From positions 1-41,223 of the IMG/VR virus record IMGVR_UViG_3300036770_001425: a stretch of 41,223 nt of DNA; one strand, given 5' to 3'. Shown piece after piece: positions 1-6,550 of this stretch. The stretch's first letter is position 1. Each line of letters opens with the position of its first letter. The position numbers and the translations under genes are program-made. Under the pieces are notes generated by a model. The model did no database searches, was not told the origin of the DNA, and was given only the letters and a program-made list of their open reading frames with translations. The stretch is from a virus.

Positions 1-466
1 CGGTGTTTAGGAGCCCGTGCAGGTTGTAGTTGGCAACTTGCAAGTGCTCTCGGATGTCGTCGTCTGCCGTGGCGTTTGCGCTGCGCTGGCAATCTCCCGC
101 CTCCTCCAACCGCTTCACCCGCTCCACAAGCCTCGGCACCTCCCGCGCAATGACGGCTCGCGTTGACTCGCCAACCTTGCCGCCAAGCATGACGGCGACC
201 GAGTGAGCGTCCCACTCAGATTCAATTTTCAGCCATGAATCCTTCCAAGCTTGGAGACGCTCAACTTTATCCACAAGCGCGGCGTTGGCGGTGCGGAGAA
301 CGGTGAGTTCGCGCCAGAGCGGTTCGCGGTGGATGCAATAGGACGTTCTTTGACCCCAAGCGTTGGAGCCGCACATCCACCCCTCTACGTGCTTGGGCCC
401 TTTGTTGGATCGCTCTCCGCAATGTGGACACACCATTTTCCCGGCGTCGGCAATATGGTCGCTCAT
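1..466 (-). CDS. Zinc-ribbon/coiled-coil phage protein, C-terminus cut off by window edge
   Basis: Reads open from the ATG at 466 to the left edge, giving at least 155 residues. The N-terminal third carries CPHCGE followed by MCGS and a further Cys, the spacing of a small treble-clef or zinc-ribbon. The rest is rich in Leu, Glu, Arg and Lys and probably helical. The start overlaps the stop of the upstream 75-residue gene as ATGA. A protein of similar layout (CPHC, then a CGS motif, then a Leu/Glu helix) lies at the other end of the window (40829-41146), so the two may be paralogues. I do not know the function; such proteins are common in phage early regions. Confidence 0.75.
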   Translation of the reverse strand, partial: MSDHIADAGKMVCPHCGERSNKGPKHVEGWMCGSNAWGQRTSYCIHREPLWRELTVLRTANAALVDKVERLQAWKDSWLKIESEWDAHSVAVMLGGKVGESTRAVIAREVPRLVERVKRLEEAGDCQRSANATADDDIREHLQVANYNLHGLLNT

Positions 467-690
467 TTCACTTCCTCCCCACCTCTGAACTGCGCGATCA
501 AACTCAACCTATGCCTCATGTCGCCAACCTGCCCGCCCGGCATTTGGAACGGCTCCCTAATATAGACATGGATGAATGCGAGTGGGCAGAGCGACGACAG
601 CATCGCCGCCGCACCCATGGAATCCTGCTCGCACTGATGCAACTCGACGTGTGCACCTTCTTCGCTGACTGCCTGTATTGAGTATCTCAT
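463..690 (-). CDS. Hypothetical small phage protein (75 aa)
   Basis: Unrecognised. The ATG overlaps the stop of the upstream 66-residue gene (ATGA), and its own stop overlaps the next start, so translation is probably coupled along the operon. There is a modestly hydrophobic middle (LCPLAFIHVYI) but no convincing membrane helix and no signal peptide. Its place just after the recombination exonuclease is the only functional clue. Confidence 0.7.
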   Translation of the reverse strand: MRYSIQAVSEEGAHVELHQCEQDSMGAAAMLSSLCPLAFIHVYIREPFQMPGGQVGDMRHRLSLIAQFRGGEEVK

Positions 691-887
691 GAAATCTTCA
701 TCCCTTGCTGCCAGCTTGAGACCAATTCCCTCGGCGATCCGTCCACCTGCGTCCAGACCTCAATCACCACGTCAACCCATTCGCTAACGGTCTCCGCGCC
801 AAGCTCAACCACGTCCTTTCTGTAGTCATCTGACGACAGGATCATTTCGCTTTTGTCGTCGCCTCTCGCCTTCATCATGTATCTCAC
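687..887 (-). CDS. Hypothetical small acidic phage protein (66 aa)
   Basis: Start chosen as the GTG at 885-887, which overlaps the exonuclease stop as GTGA, the junction style used throughout this phage. An ATG nine bases further in (878) is the alternative. The sequence is Val-, Asp- and Glu-rich with a probable beta/alpha arrangement and no motif I recognise. It ends in an ATGA overlap with the next gene. Confidence 0.65.
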   Translation of the reverse strand: MRYMMKARGDDKSEMILSSDDYRKDVVELGAETVSEWVDVVIEVWTQVDGSPRELVSSWQQGMKIS

Positions 888-1741
888 AACACCCCTTTCA
901 CCCATCGCGGCACGTCAAACTCGCACGCGTTTCCATAGCCTTCCCACACTCCTGATTGTTCGCAACGCACATAGCGCTCCAGCGCGGCCTTGTAGCACGC
1001 CCGCCCGTATTCAAGCAGCGCAGGTGTGGCGTGGTGAACCTTTACAAGTCCTGACTCCCGCTCATATGCGACGAACGAAAACGACGTGTACTCGGTGTCC
1101 GTCAACAGCGTGGCAGCATCGCAGTACCACGCGGCTTGCAAATGGTATCCCATCTTGATCGCGTGACGCTGAAAGCCATCTTCCGATGCGTCGTCCGTGG
1201 TTTTGAGGTCTGGAATCTTCGCGTCTCCGAGAGCGTCCAGCCGCGCCTTGCATCGCGTTCCGCCAGCCAACGACCAGAACAACGAAACCTCGCGCTTTGT
1301 GTTTGAGAGCAACTCAGCGGCTTCCGGATTCGCAGCGATGCCTTCGACCGCTCGCTGAATCTCGTCGGCTTCTTCGTCGGTTAGAAGCGTCACGCCTTCG
1401 CGCTCCACCTCGTCGCGCCAATCCTGACAGAACGAAAACCGAAGATTCCACGGCACAACGTCTCCAGGCTTCGGACCGTCTTTCTTGGACGGCTTATAGC
1501 TCGCAGGGACGATGATTTCCTTGGGCGTCCTAATCCACGTCTTGGGCTTCTCAGGCTCCAAGACGGCATCGTGAATCAGCGTGCCCAGAATCATCTCCCG
1601 CGTCTGTTTCTTGGGCTTCTTGCGCTCCATCGCCAAGTGATGTGGCGTGCGGTTGTGGATCACGCGCAGGGCGGAGGCGGAGCATGCCGGGTCGGCGTGG
1701 TAGTCGGAGGCGGGAAGGCCGTAGATTATGCCGGAGTTCAT
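884..1741 (-). CDS. PD-(D/E)XK exonuclease of the RecE/Cas4-like phage recombination type
   Basis: This 285-residue protein probably resects double-stranded ends to give single strands for the neighbouring annealing protein. Visible motifs in order are an N-terminal phage-exonuclease signature ([13 protein letters not shown]), [11 protein letters not shown] near residue 53 with the conserved His, a Glu near 151, Asp169 (ARLDAL), DLK at 178-180 (the D-x-K core), and HLQAAWY from 200 (the QxxxY helix). Together these make a complete PD-(D/E)XK active site. Its partner, a RecT-like protein, lies two genes upstream in the same operon. ATGA overlap with the preceding Ala-rich gene. Family assignment is strong; exonuclease polarity is inferred. 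Confidence 0.88.
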   Translation of the reverse strand: MNSGIIYGLPASDYHADPACSASALRVIHNRTPHHLAMERKKPKKQTREMILGTLIHDAVLEPEKPKTWIRTPKEIIVPASYKPSKKDGPKPGDVVPWNLRFSFCQDWRDEVEREGVTLLTDEEADEIQRAVEGIAANPEAAELLSNTKREVSLFWSLAGGTRCKARLDALGDAKIPDLKTTDDASEDGFQRHAIKMGYHLQAAWYCDAATLLTDTEYTSFSFVAYERESGLVKVHHATPALLEYGRACYKAALERYVRCEQSGVWEGYGNACEFDVPRWVKGVL

Positions 1742-2415
1742 GCCGCACCTCCAAAGTTCGGCTTGGTGTTTGCTCTAAGCCACTCAGCTTGGGCAGCCCT
1801 CGCGGCAGCCCTCGCGGCAGCCCTCGCGGCATCCCTCGCAGCATCCCTCGCGGCATCCCACGCGGCATCCCACGCGGCAGCCATCGCGGCATCCCTCGCG
1901 GCAGCCCTCGCGGCAGCCCTCGCGGCAGCCCTCGCGGCAGCCCTCGCGGCAGCCCTCGCGGCAGCCCACGCGGCAGCCCACGCGGCATCCCTCGCGGCAG
2001 CCCACGCGGCAGCCCACGCGGCATCCCTCGCGGCATCCCTCGCGGCATCCCACGCGGCATCCCACGCGGCAGCCCTCGCGGCAGCCCACGCGGCAGCCCA
2101 CGCGGCATCCCTCGCGGCATCCCACGCGGCATATAACTCCTCATCCGTCGCCTCCCCATTCGCGTGCCGCTCAGCCACGTCCAGCGCGGCAAAGCTGCGC
2201 GGGTCGGTCAATAGGTGCTGGACCTGACGAGCGGACCAAACGGCGAAAAGTCGAAGCTCTCGCTCGGTCAGCACACCCTCGCGCGTCGCGGCCCAAAATA
2301 AATATTCCGGCGGCAGCTTCCCCCACGCGTCCTCCACAGACGCGCAGTTGGCGAGTGCCCATGCGCGACCTTCGCTGCATGCGCCGTGCAGGTCGCAAAA
2401 TTCGGTGATTGTCAC
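1738..2415 (-). CDS. Ala-rich tetrapeptide-repeat phage protein with conserved N-terminal domain
   Basis: 225 residues starting at a GTG that overlaps the recombinase stop (GTGA). Residues 1-95 form a globular domain ([51 protein letters not shown]) that I associate from memory with phage proteins sometimes annotated as putative immunity proteins. Residues about 95-209 are a run of four-residue repeats [D/A]-A-A-[W/R/M], which should make one long helix with Trp and Arg spiralling on its surface. The repeat comes from a 12-bp minisatellite. A short [11 protein letters not shown] tail follows. Function unknown. The array length is likely to vary between relatives. Confidence 0.8.
   Translation of the reverse strand: MTITEFCDLHGACSEGRAWALANCASVEDAWGKLPPEYLFWAATREGVLTERELRLFAVWSARQVQHLLTDPRSFAALDVAERHANGEATDEELYAAWDAARDAAWAAAWAAARAAAWDAAWDAARDAARDAAWAAAWAAARDAAWAAAWAAARAAARAAARAAARAAARAAARDAAMAAAWDAAWDAARDAARDAARAAARAAARAAQAEWLRANTKPNFGGAA
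1793..2132. repeat. 12-bp tandem minisatellite inside the Ala-rich gene
   Basis: About 28 copies of a 12-base unit built on GCAGCCCTCGCG (plus strand), with substitutions at only a few positions: CAG or CAT, CCT or CCA, and one CCATCG. Because the unit is a multiple of three and lacks stops in any frame, most frames read open across it. Only the minus-strand frame that continues into the conserved N-terminal domain is taken as coding. Confidence 0.95.
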
Positions 2416-3296
2416 TTCGCACCCCCCATCTGCGGAAGCAGTTGAAGAACGACGGTAGCATGTTCATCGGACAACGCGCTCAACTTGTCACCCTGCTTGA
2501 TATAGCCGCGACCGACCAAGATCGGCTCAAGCTCGGACCATTTAACGCCGCGTCCTTTCACGGCGTCGCGGACCTGCTCCTGCAATGTGGGAGGCTTCTG
2601 GAACTGTGTAGCTGGATTCGGAGGTGCGACCGGCAAAGCCTTCGGGTCGGCTTCAACCTCACCTTCCGGCATGACTGTCCCGGTCATCTGCTCATAGCAG
2701 CGCTGAAGGAACTTCCGCTTGGCCTTGCCAAGGCTCTGGTCGGCGGTGCTGTAGTCGTCACGCTTGACCGGAATCGAAGCCTTCAAGCTCTGCGCGACTC
2801 CTTGGTTCAACCACTCCGCCTCACAGTCGATGATTGAATGCGCGCCTTTGTCCTGCGGGATGCCAATAGACAGCTTGAAGTTGCTAATCTCCTTTAGCCC
2901 GCGAATCAGGAACTCGAAGCCCTCCTTCGTGCAATACATCCGACCGGACAAGATGTTCCACTGGTTACCCACCAACTGGAGCCCGCGCAATCCAGCCTCG
3001 ATGGCGCAGTCCTTCACCACCTCGTAGCCGTATGGTTCGTTAGGTTGCCCAGTCTTGCGATTCTTAACCTTCGGATCGCGGTCCGTCCTGAATCCGATTG
3101 GCGTGTCTTGCAACGCCTCCACGCGGCTCTGAATGCCGGGATCGTCGAACATCCGGCGAAGGTCCTGGACGGCTTCCGCGACCTCAAGGGCCGCGGTGAT
3201 GTTTCCGGCGTTGGCCTTGCCAAACGCTTCGATTGCGCGGGTATTCGCGACGGCCAGAGCGGCTGACGTTGACTGATTGATTGGTGCGAGTTGCAT
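2412..3296 (-). CDS. RecT-like single-strand annealing recombinase (putative)
   Basis: 294 residues. The region from about 90 to 215 has the pattern seen in phage RecT-type proteins: VVKDCAIEAGLRGLQ, GNQWNILSGRMYCTKEGFEFLI and a late KAKRKFLQRCYEQMTG helix. The C-terminal third is Pro-rich followed by a small helical domain. It sits with the PD-(D/E)XK exonuclease, so the pair plausibly forms a Red-like double-strand-end recombination system. Followed by a GTGA overlap. Preceded by a two-base gap after a 47-residue membrane protein. Assignment rests on motif memory and context, not on a database match. Confidence 0.68.
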   Translation of the reverse strand: MQLAPINQSTSAALAVANTRAIEAFGKANAGNITAALEVAEAVQDLRRMFDDPGIQSRVEALQDTPIGFRTDRDPKVKNRKTGQPNEPYGYEVVKDCAIEAGLRGLQLVGNQWNILSGRMYCTKEGFEFLIRGLKEISNFKLSIGIPQDKGAHSIIDCEAEWLNQGVAQSLKASIPVKRDDYSTADQSLGKAKRKFLQRCYEQMTGTVMPEGEVEADPKALPVAPPNPATQFQKPPTLQEQVRDAVKGRGVKWSELEPILVGRGYIKQGDKLSALSDEHATVVLQLLPQMGGAK

Positions 3297-3297
3297 A

Positions 3298-3441
3298 TTA
3301 TTTGACCCTTCTAAACGCGCCCCCGATGGGCAGAAAATGCTTGAACGAATTGCGCCTGACGTTCTCCGACCGACGCGTTGCGACGTAGATCACCAGCGCG
3401 TTTGCACCGATGAAGAGGAGCCACTGGCAGAGTTCAATCAT
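3298..3441 (-). CDS. Small single-pass membrane protein (47 aa)
   Basis: The ATG at 3439-3441 overlaps the stop of the upstream gene by eight bases, and the TAA at 3298-3300 precedes the recombinase ATG by one base. Residues 4-21 form one hydrophobic helix (QWLLFIGANALVIYV) followed by a basic stretch (ATRRSENVRRNSFKH), predicting N-out, C-in topology. Function unknown. It is too long and well placed to be chance, but short enough to be missed by automatic callers. Confidence 0.65.
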   Translation of the reverse strand: MIELCQWLLFIGANALVIYVATRRSENVRRNSFKHFLPIGGAFRRVK

Positions 3442-3880
3442 GACAGCCCTCCAGCGTCTTTACTGAAGATCTGCGGCTGATTAGAGCAAGACGAGTTGCC
3501 ATCTTCTCCGTTAGTGACTCGTGAATCCTTCGCTCTTCTTCGGTGAGCATATCAAGCGGCGTGGACGTTCCAAGGACAACACCCTCACGCATCGCGCTAG
3601 CAGCCACATTTGCCATCCGACGCATCTCCGCGTGATTGGTTCCAGGCTGCGCGATGACGTAGCCCGCGCCGTACTGACCGCGAGCTGTGAAGTTCATGCC
3701 TTTCCTGCGAAGAGCCTTCCGGATGTGGTGAATAGACATCGCGAACTGAAGGTCTTCCTCGGTCATTCCAAGGTACTCAGTTAGTTCCTTCGACGTGAAC
3801 TGAGCGCCATAGGCCAGCCGGCTTTCGTTTGCCTCCAGCCAGCTTTTCCAGAGTGGAAGTTTGCGAGCGTCGCCAGTCAC
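3434..3880 (-). CDS. Hypothetical phage protein with probable winged-helix fold (148 aa)
   Basis: Start taken as the GTG at 3878-3880, which forms a GTGA overlap with the preceding gene; the longer open frame upstream is out of keeping with the neighbours. The segment LPLWKSWLEANESRLAYGAQFTSKELTEYLGM followed by IRKALRRKGMNFTARGQYGAGYVIAQP resembles a helix-turn-helix with a beta wing ending in GYVI, as in phage proteins near recombination genes. The second half is helical. No enzymatic motif seen. Confidence 0.7.
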   Translation of the reverse strand: MTGDARKLPLWKSWLEANESRLAYGAQFTSKELTEYLGMTEEDLQFAMSIHHIRKALRRKGMNFTARGQYGAGYVIAQPGTNHAEMRRMANVAASAMREGVVLGTSTPLDMLTEEERRIHESLTEKMATRLALISRRSSVKTLEGCHD

Positions 3881-4461
3881 AGAACCTCCACGGTGAAGCG
3901 GCCGAATTTGGGACGCCAATCGCCAAGCCCGATGATGCTTCCGGCCTCGGTTGCGGCGTCGATTACCGCCTGGCGGTTCACGATCGACTCGTCGAACTCC
4001 ACGGTGCAGGTGAGGCTCCACCCTGTAGGGATCATCGGCCGAATGCGGATGATGCGGGAAAGCTGGACCTTGACCCCCTTTCGGAGCGTGTAAGCAGGGT
4101 TGGCGAAAATCTCCTCCTTCGACTTCCCGGCCATGCGGTGCCCCAAGGCGACCTCTGGCTCGGAGACGAACACGGCGGCGGCAAAGTCCTTTCCGAGCCT
4201 CGACTTCTTCGCGCCCTCCTGAAGGCAGCGCTCGATGTTGTCAGACGGAATGACGATTCCGCCCGCCTCGCTGGACCAGTATAGGCCCGCCTCCCACTCC
4301 AGCCGGTCGCGCTCCGCGTAGTCGCTGGTCGTCATCTTCTTCGACCCCTTCGACGTGATGCGCTTGATGGCAATCGTGAACGGGTTGGTTGGGTCCGCCA
4401 TAAGTCCGTTGTGTAGGACGAGTGGTCGGATTCCGGTCATCTTCAGTTTCAGTGTCTTCAT
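3877..4461 (-). CDS. Conserved phage recombination-region protein of unknown function (194 aa)
   Basis: I recognise the overall pattern from many phage recombination modules: a start like LKMTGIRPLVLHNGLMADP, a middle LYWSSEAGGIVIPSDNIERCL, and a terminal Gly-rich GLGDWRPKFGRF. It recurs beside RecT/exonuclease genes, but I know of no established activity. The beta-rich N-terminus and C-terminal Gly-rich loop recall ferredoxin-like RAMP proteins; that is only a resemblance. The start is the first ATG after the repeat array, with GGAAAC upstream. It is the first gene transcribed out of the structured array at 4480-4959. Confidence 0.8.
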   Translation of the reverse strand: MKTLKLKMTGIRPLVLHNGLMADPTNPFTIAIKRITSKGSKKMTTSDYAERDRLEWEAGLYWSSEAGGIVIPSDNIERCLQEGAKKSRLGKDFAAAVFVSEPEVALGHRMAGKSKEEIFANPAYTLRKGVKVQLSRIIRIRPMIPTGWSLTCTVEFDESIVNRQAVIDAATEAGSIIGLGDWRPKFGRFTVEVL

Positions 4462-4479
4462 GTTTCCTATGTCATCCCG

Positions 4480-4959
4480 TGGACCGTTGCCCCGCGTGTA
4501 GCGGGTGCTTCTTGGTGCTTGGGAAAGTGTCCGGGATTACCGCCCCCGGCAGCGTAATGCCTTGCCACGCCGTGGCTGGCCTCGCAAATCCCCGCCGTGT
4601 AAATTGCCCTAGATGCCGCTCTAGGGTGCGTATAGGAAGGCCCAGCCTGAGCTGGCCATGGCGTGCCGCGCCGATCCTTGGAAATTATCCCGCGTTCCGT
4701 GCGGGTGACGTTTTGCCCCGCCGCGCCACGGCATGCCGCGCAACGCGTCGCCCAGCCGCACCTAGAAATTGCCACCCGTGCCGTGGGTGAATCGCTGCGC
4801 CGTTCCGAGCCAGACCCAGACACGTCGTGCCGTGACAGGCCGTGGAAAATGTTCCCCGTTTCGTGGGGATTACGTATAGCCGCGCCAAACCGCGCCTTGC
4901 CGCACAGCGCCGAGGCTTGCACTGCCATGCCCCGCCAATCCGCGTGAAAAGTGAACGCC
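4480..4959. repeat. Tandem array of about 80-bp units, each with a covarying hairpin
   Basis: Five full units begin at about 4522, 4598, 4680, 4764 and 4844 (spacings 76, 82, 84, 80), with a shortened unit at about 4480 and a degenerate one at about 4944. On the plus strand each has a box near GGAAATTGT, a hairpin, a box near TNACGTATNGCC, then about 40 GC-rich variable bases. Stems are CCCGC/GCGGG (4491-4505), CCGGG/CCCGG (4531-4549), CCCTAGA/TCTAGGG (4607-4626), CCCGC/GCGGG (4689-4705), CACCC/GGGTG (4773-4789) and TCCCC/GGGGA (4853-4869). Three units share 7-base loops GTTCCGT, GTGCCGT and GTTTCGT. Pairing is kept while the bases change, which points to selection on structure. No gene is seen here. 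On the minus strand it would be transcribed as leader to the gene at 4461. Confidence 0.8.
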
Positions 4960-5127
4960 TTAACGACCATGCCGCCTCCTTGCTTCCTCCCGCCAGTATT
5001 CGGCGGATTTTCGGTAAGCCTCCGCCTGGCGGAGTGCGATGCTGACCGCGGTGCACGCAAGGAACGTGGTGACAATCACCAGCCCTCCCATGCCTACGAT
5101 CCATTGTTGTGCTGTTTGGATGTCCAT
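4960..5127 (-). CDS. Small single-pass membrane protein (55 aa)
   Basis: ATG at 5125-5127, TAA at 4960-4962. Residues about 9-32 are one hydrophobic helix (WIVGMGGLVIVTTFLACTAV), followed by a charged amphipathic helix ending RREEARRRHGR-like in Arg and Glu. No recognised family. It could be a small holin-like or membrane-anchored accessory protein. It immediately precedes the structured repeat array in the direction of transcription. No clear ribosome-binding site is visible. Confidence 0.6.
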   Translation of the reverse strand: MDIQTAQQWIVGMGGLVIVTTFLACTAVSIALRQAEAYRKSAEYWREEARRRHGR

Positions 5128-5204
5128 GTTCGTGAAATTGAATCCGCAACCCCTACTCAGCTCTCAACCCCCCCCACTGCCTTTCGGGATTGCGGAAATT
5201 GAAT

Positions 5205-5281
5205 CACCGGCACCCGCCCCATGAGCGCCCAACAACAGGTTGGACTCAGTCAACCACCTACGTCGTTTGCGGGTGCCGGTG
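5205..5281. other. Long inverted repeat with nested hairpin in intergenic region
   Basis: Perfect 13-bp arms CACCGGCACCCGC (5205-5217) and GCGGGTGCCGGTG (5269-5281) enclose a 51-base loop that itself holds GGTTGG...AGTCAACC-type pairing. Just outside are two copies of GAAATTGAATC (5134-5144 and 5195-5205), related to the box that opens the units of the 4480-4959 array. The region 5128-5286 has no convincing gene (the longest open frame is 21 codons). It may be a structured leader, terminator or part of the same repeat family. Confidence 0.6.
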
Positions 5282-5286
5282 AAAAG

Positions 5287-5553
5287 TCATTCTCCCTTTG
5301 CTTTACGGATTGCCGCGCGAGCCGCGTCGAAAACCCTGCCACGTTCGGCTCCGGATTGCCAACTGACGCAGAGTTCCAACGCCTCCAGCATGTCAGGCGC
5401 GGCGGCGATTAAGCAGGCGTTAGCCTCAGTGCACTCGCCGCAATCCGACGGCGTGGCAATGTGCCCGGCTGATGCGTCACGCGTTACAACGCCGAGCGGA
5501 TACGCGACTTTAGGCCAGTATGTCCACGGTCCCGGCGTATGCTTCGCGCTCAT
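5287..5553 (-). CDS. Small phage protein of the HTPGPW...LIAAAPDMLEAL type (88 aa)
   Basis: The opening AKHTPGPWTYWP and the later ANACLIAAAPDMLEALELC are the hallmark of a very widespread but uncharacterised family of short phage early-region proteins. A central Gly/Thr/Asp-rich beta portion precedes a C-terminal Arg/Ala helix. The start ATG overlaps the upstream stop as ATGA. Length is typical for the family. Confidence 0.85.
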   Translation of the reverse strand: MSAKHTPGPWTYWPKVAYPLGVVTRDASAGHIATPSDCGECTEANACLIAAAPDMLEALELCVSWQSGAERGRVFDAARAAIRKAKGE

Positions 5554-5717
5554 ACACCACCCTCCCAGATTGACCGCGCCAGCCGGAACAGGTTGGCGGC
5601 CTCGGCGTGGTCAGCGGACACGCGGTGGAGAATGACAGCGCGCAGGGCGCACCGACGCCACCCGAGGGCGAGGCGTGCGGCCCGTGCGGCTTGGCCAGTG
5701 TAGAGGGGAATGGTCAT
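5550..5717 (-). CDS. Short basic hypothetical protein (55 aa)
   Basis: ATG at 5715-5717 and a TGA overlapping the next gene's ATG (ATGA) fit the operon's coupling style. The product is Ala-, Arg- and Leu-rich and mostly helical (TGQAARAARLALGWRR, EAANLFRLARSIWEGG), with no membrane helix or metal motif. Function unknown. Confidence 0.6.
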   Translation of the reverse strand: MTIPLYTGQAARAARLALGWRRCALRAVILHRVSADHAEAANLFRLARSIWEGGV

Positions 5718-5782
5718 GGGGTGATGATGTCAAAGTGTTGACGATTGGCAACGGTAATTTGGTGCCGTCTGGCACCGCTCAT
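5714..5782 (-). CDS. Possible 22-aa leader-like open frame
   Basis: A 22-codon frame runs from the ATG at 5780-5782 and ends in an ATGA overlap with the 55-residue gene. It contains a hairpin GGTGCC/GGCACC (5761-5776) and a TTGGCAAC box (5745-5752). The overlap matches the local style, but the length is within chance. It may be a leader peptide, or the region may simply be regulatory. Confidence 0.25.
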   Translation of the reverse strand: MSGARRHQITVANRQHFDIITP

Positions 5783-5816
5783 TCCCCCGCCTGTCACGCA
5801 GGGGGGGAGGGCGGGG

Positions 5817-6038
5817 TCAGTCGCAATCCAATCCGCACGCTTCCAAGATCTCACCAGCCCGACGGCGGTTGAACGGATCGCCCATGTTGTCGATAGTGAA
5901 CCAACCCTTTGCACGGTTGCCTGGAATGCTCACCGGCCCAACGAAACTGCCGCCGTGCTCTCTGGCAATCCTGTCTCGCCGCTGGCCCTCAGCCTTGGTC
6001 AGCTTGCCGTTGGTGACTCCAAAAATGTATTCGCTCAT
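5817..6038 (-). CDS. Hypothetical small phage protein (73 aa)
   Basis: Start taken at the ATG at 6036-6038 (MSEYIFGVTNGKLTKAEG), which follows an AGAGAA stretch. A start 13 codons further upstream is possible but lacks family-like sequence. The basic KLTKAEGQRRDRIAREHGG helix and GWFTIDNMGDPFNRRRAGEI segment show no known motif. It is the first gene downstream of the repressor and may be a regulator or accessory protein. Confidence 0.65.
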   Translation of the reverse strand: MSEYIFGVTNGKLTKAEGQRRDRIAREHGGSFVGPVSIPGNRAKGWFTIDNMGDPFNRRRAGEILEACGLDCD

Positions 6039-6113
6039 GGTGTTCTCTTTCGTTATGCGTTTCGTTGACGTGCTCACTTTGCGTTAACTGTTCCCACTTG
6101 GCAACACCTATTT

Positions 6114-6314
6114 TTACGCAATCACCTCAAGCGCTTTAAGCGCAACTGATTCCAGCGCAAAAAGAATTTTGGCACTCGGCGAACGCTCGCCTTTCAAGAT
6201 CCTGGAAACCGTGGATTTCGCCACGCCTGCACGCCTCGCCAACTCGTTGTTGCCAACCTTCGTCCGCTTCATCGCCCGCTTGATCGCGGCAATCCTCTTT
6301 TCCGTTTCAGCCAT
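6114..6314 (-). CDS. XRE/Cro-type helix-turn-helix repressor (66 aa)
   Basis: The core NELARRAGVAKSTVSRILKGERSPSAKILFALESVALKAL is a classical HTH_3 fold. It lacks a C-terminal autocleavage domain, so it is Cro-sized rather than LexA/CI-sized. Start chosen at MAETEKRIAAIKRAM (6312-6314); a longer frame upstream has no family character. It points away from the plus-strand island, with a candidate plus-strand promoter beginning 29 bases from its start codon. It therefore probably sits at a divergent genetic switch and may repress both directions. Confidence 0.85.
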   Translation of the reverse strand: MAETEKRIAAIKRAMKRTKVGNNELARRAGVAKSTVSRILKGERSPSAKILFALESVALKALEVIA

Positions 6315-6342
6315 CCGCGGACGTTGCCACGCGGAAACGCTG

Positions 6343-6371
6343 TTGACAAGCGGGAACAGGGCGGGCATTGT
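6343..6371 (+). promoter_or_regulatory. Candidate sigma70-type promoter for the plus-strand island
   Basis: A perfect -35 box TTGACA (6343-6348) is followed after 17 bases by a weak -10 CATTGT (6366-6371). It lies between the divergent repressor and the tRNA-like segment, pointing toward the HNH operon. A GTTGCCAC box at 6323-6330 next to it could be a repressor site. Confidence 0.4.
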
Positions 6372-6437
6372 TTGCGGCGTTCTTTTCCATTTCGGGCGCG
6401 TACTGGTATCGACTCCCGCCGCGTCCACCAATTTACA

Positions 6438-6550
6438 CCCCTCGCCCGGCACGGTCGCCGGCCAGGAACAGGGCTCTCCCATGCGGTTCGACTCCGCAAC
6501 GCGTCAGGTGTGTGCAGGGAGTCCACGCGGGTTCAATTCCCGCCGAGGGG
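6438..6550 (+). other. tRNA-like segment: perfect acceptor pairing and T-arm, odd middle
   Basis: GCGGG-TTCAATT-CCCGC (6527-6543) is a textbook T-arm, directly followed by CGAGGGG (6544-6550). That strand pairs perfectly with CCCCTCG at 6438-6444. A second T-arm-like hairpin TGCGG-TTCGACT-CCGCA lies at 6482-6498, and ATCGACTCCCGCCGCGTCC at about 6407-6425 resembles a third decayed copy. The total of 113 bases is too long for a normal tRNA, and I could not fit a proper D-arm plus anticodon arm. It may be a decayed tRNA pair, an attachment site carrying tRNA or tmRNA 3' ends, or a novel structured RNA. Confidence 0.35.

Noticed and set aside
1551-2227. Arg/Gly/Pro-rich or Ala-rich proteins in other frames over the minisatellite
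   Set aside because: The 12-bp repeat keeps most frames open. Only the frame joined to the conserved N-terminal domain is supported.
4480-4959. CRISPR array
   Set aside because: Units are tandem and spaced evenly, but the repeats are far from identical, the hairpin stems differ, and no cas genes are present.
4467-5075. Long minus-strand open frame as a 200-residue protein
   Set aside because: It is composed of the structured repeats, has no family-like sequence, and crosses the small membrane gene in another frame; the open frame is a by-product of GC-rich DNA.
5156-5222. 21-codon minus-strand frame between the inverted repeat and the membrane gene
   Set aside because: Too short, no overlap junction and no ribosome-binding site.
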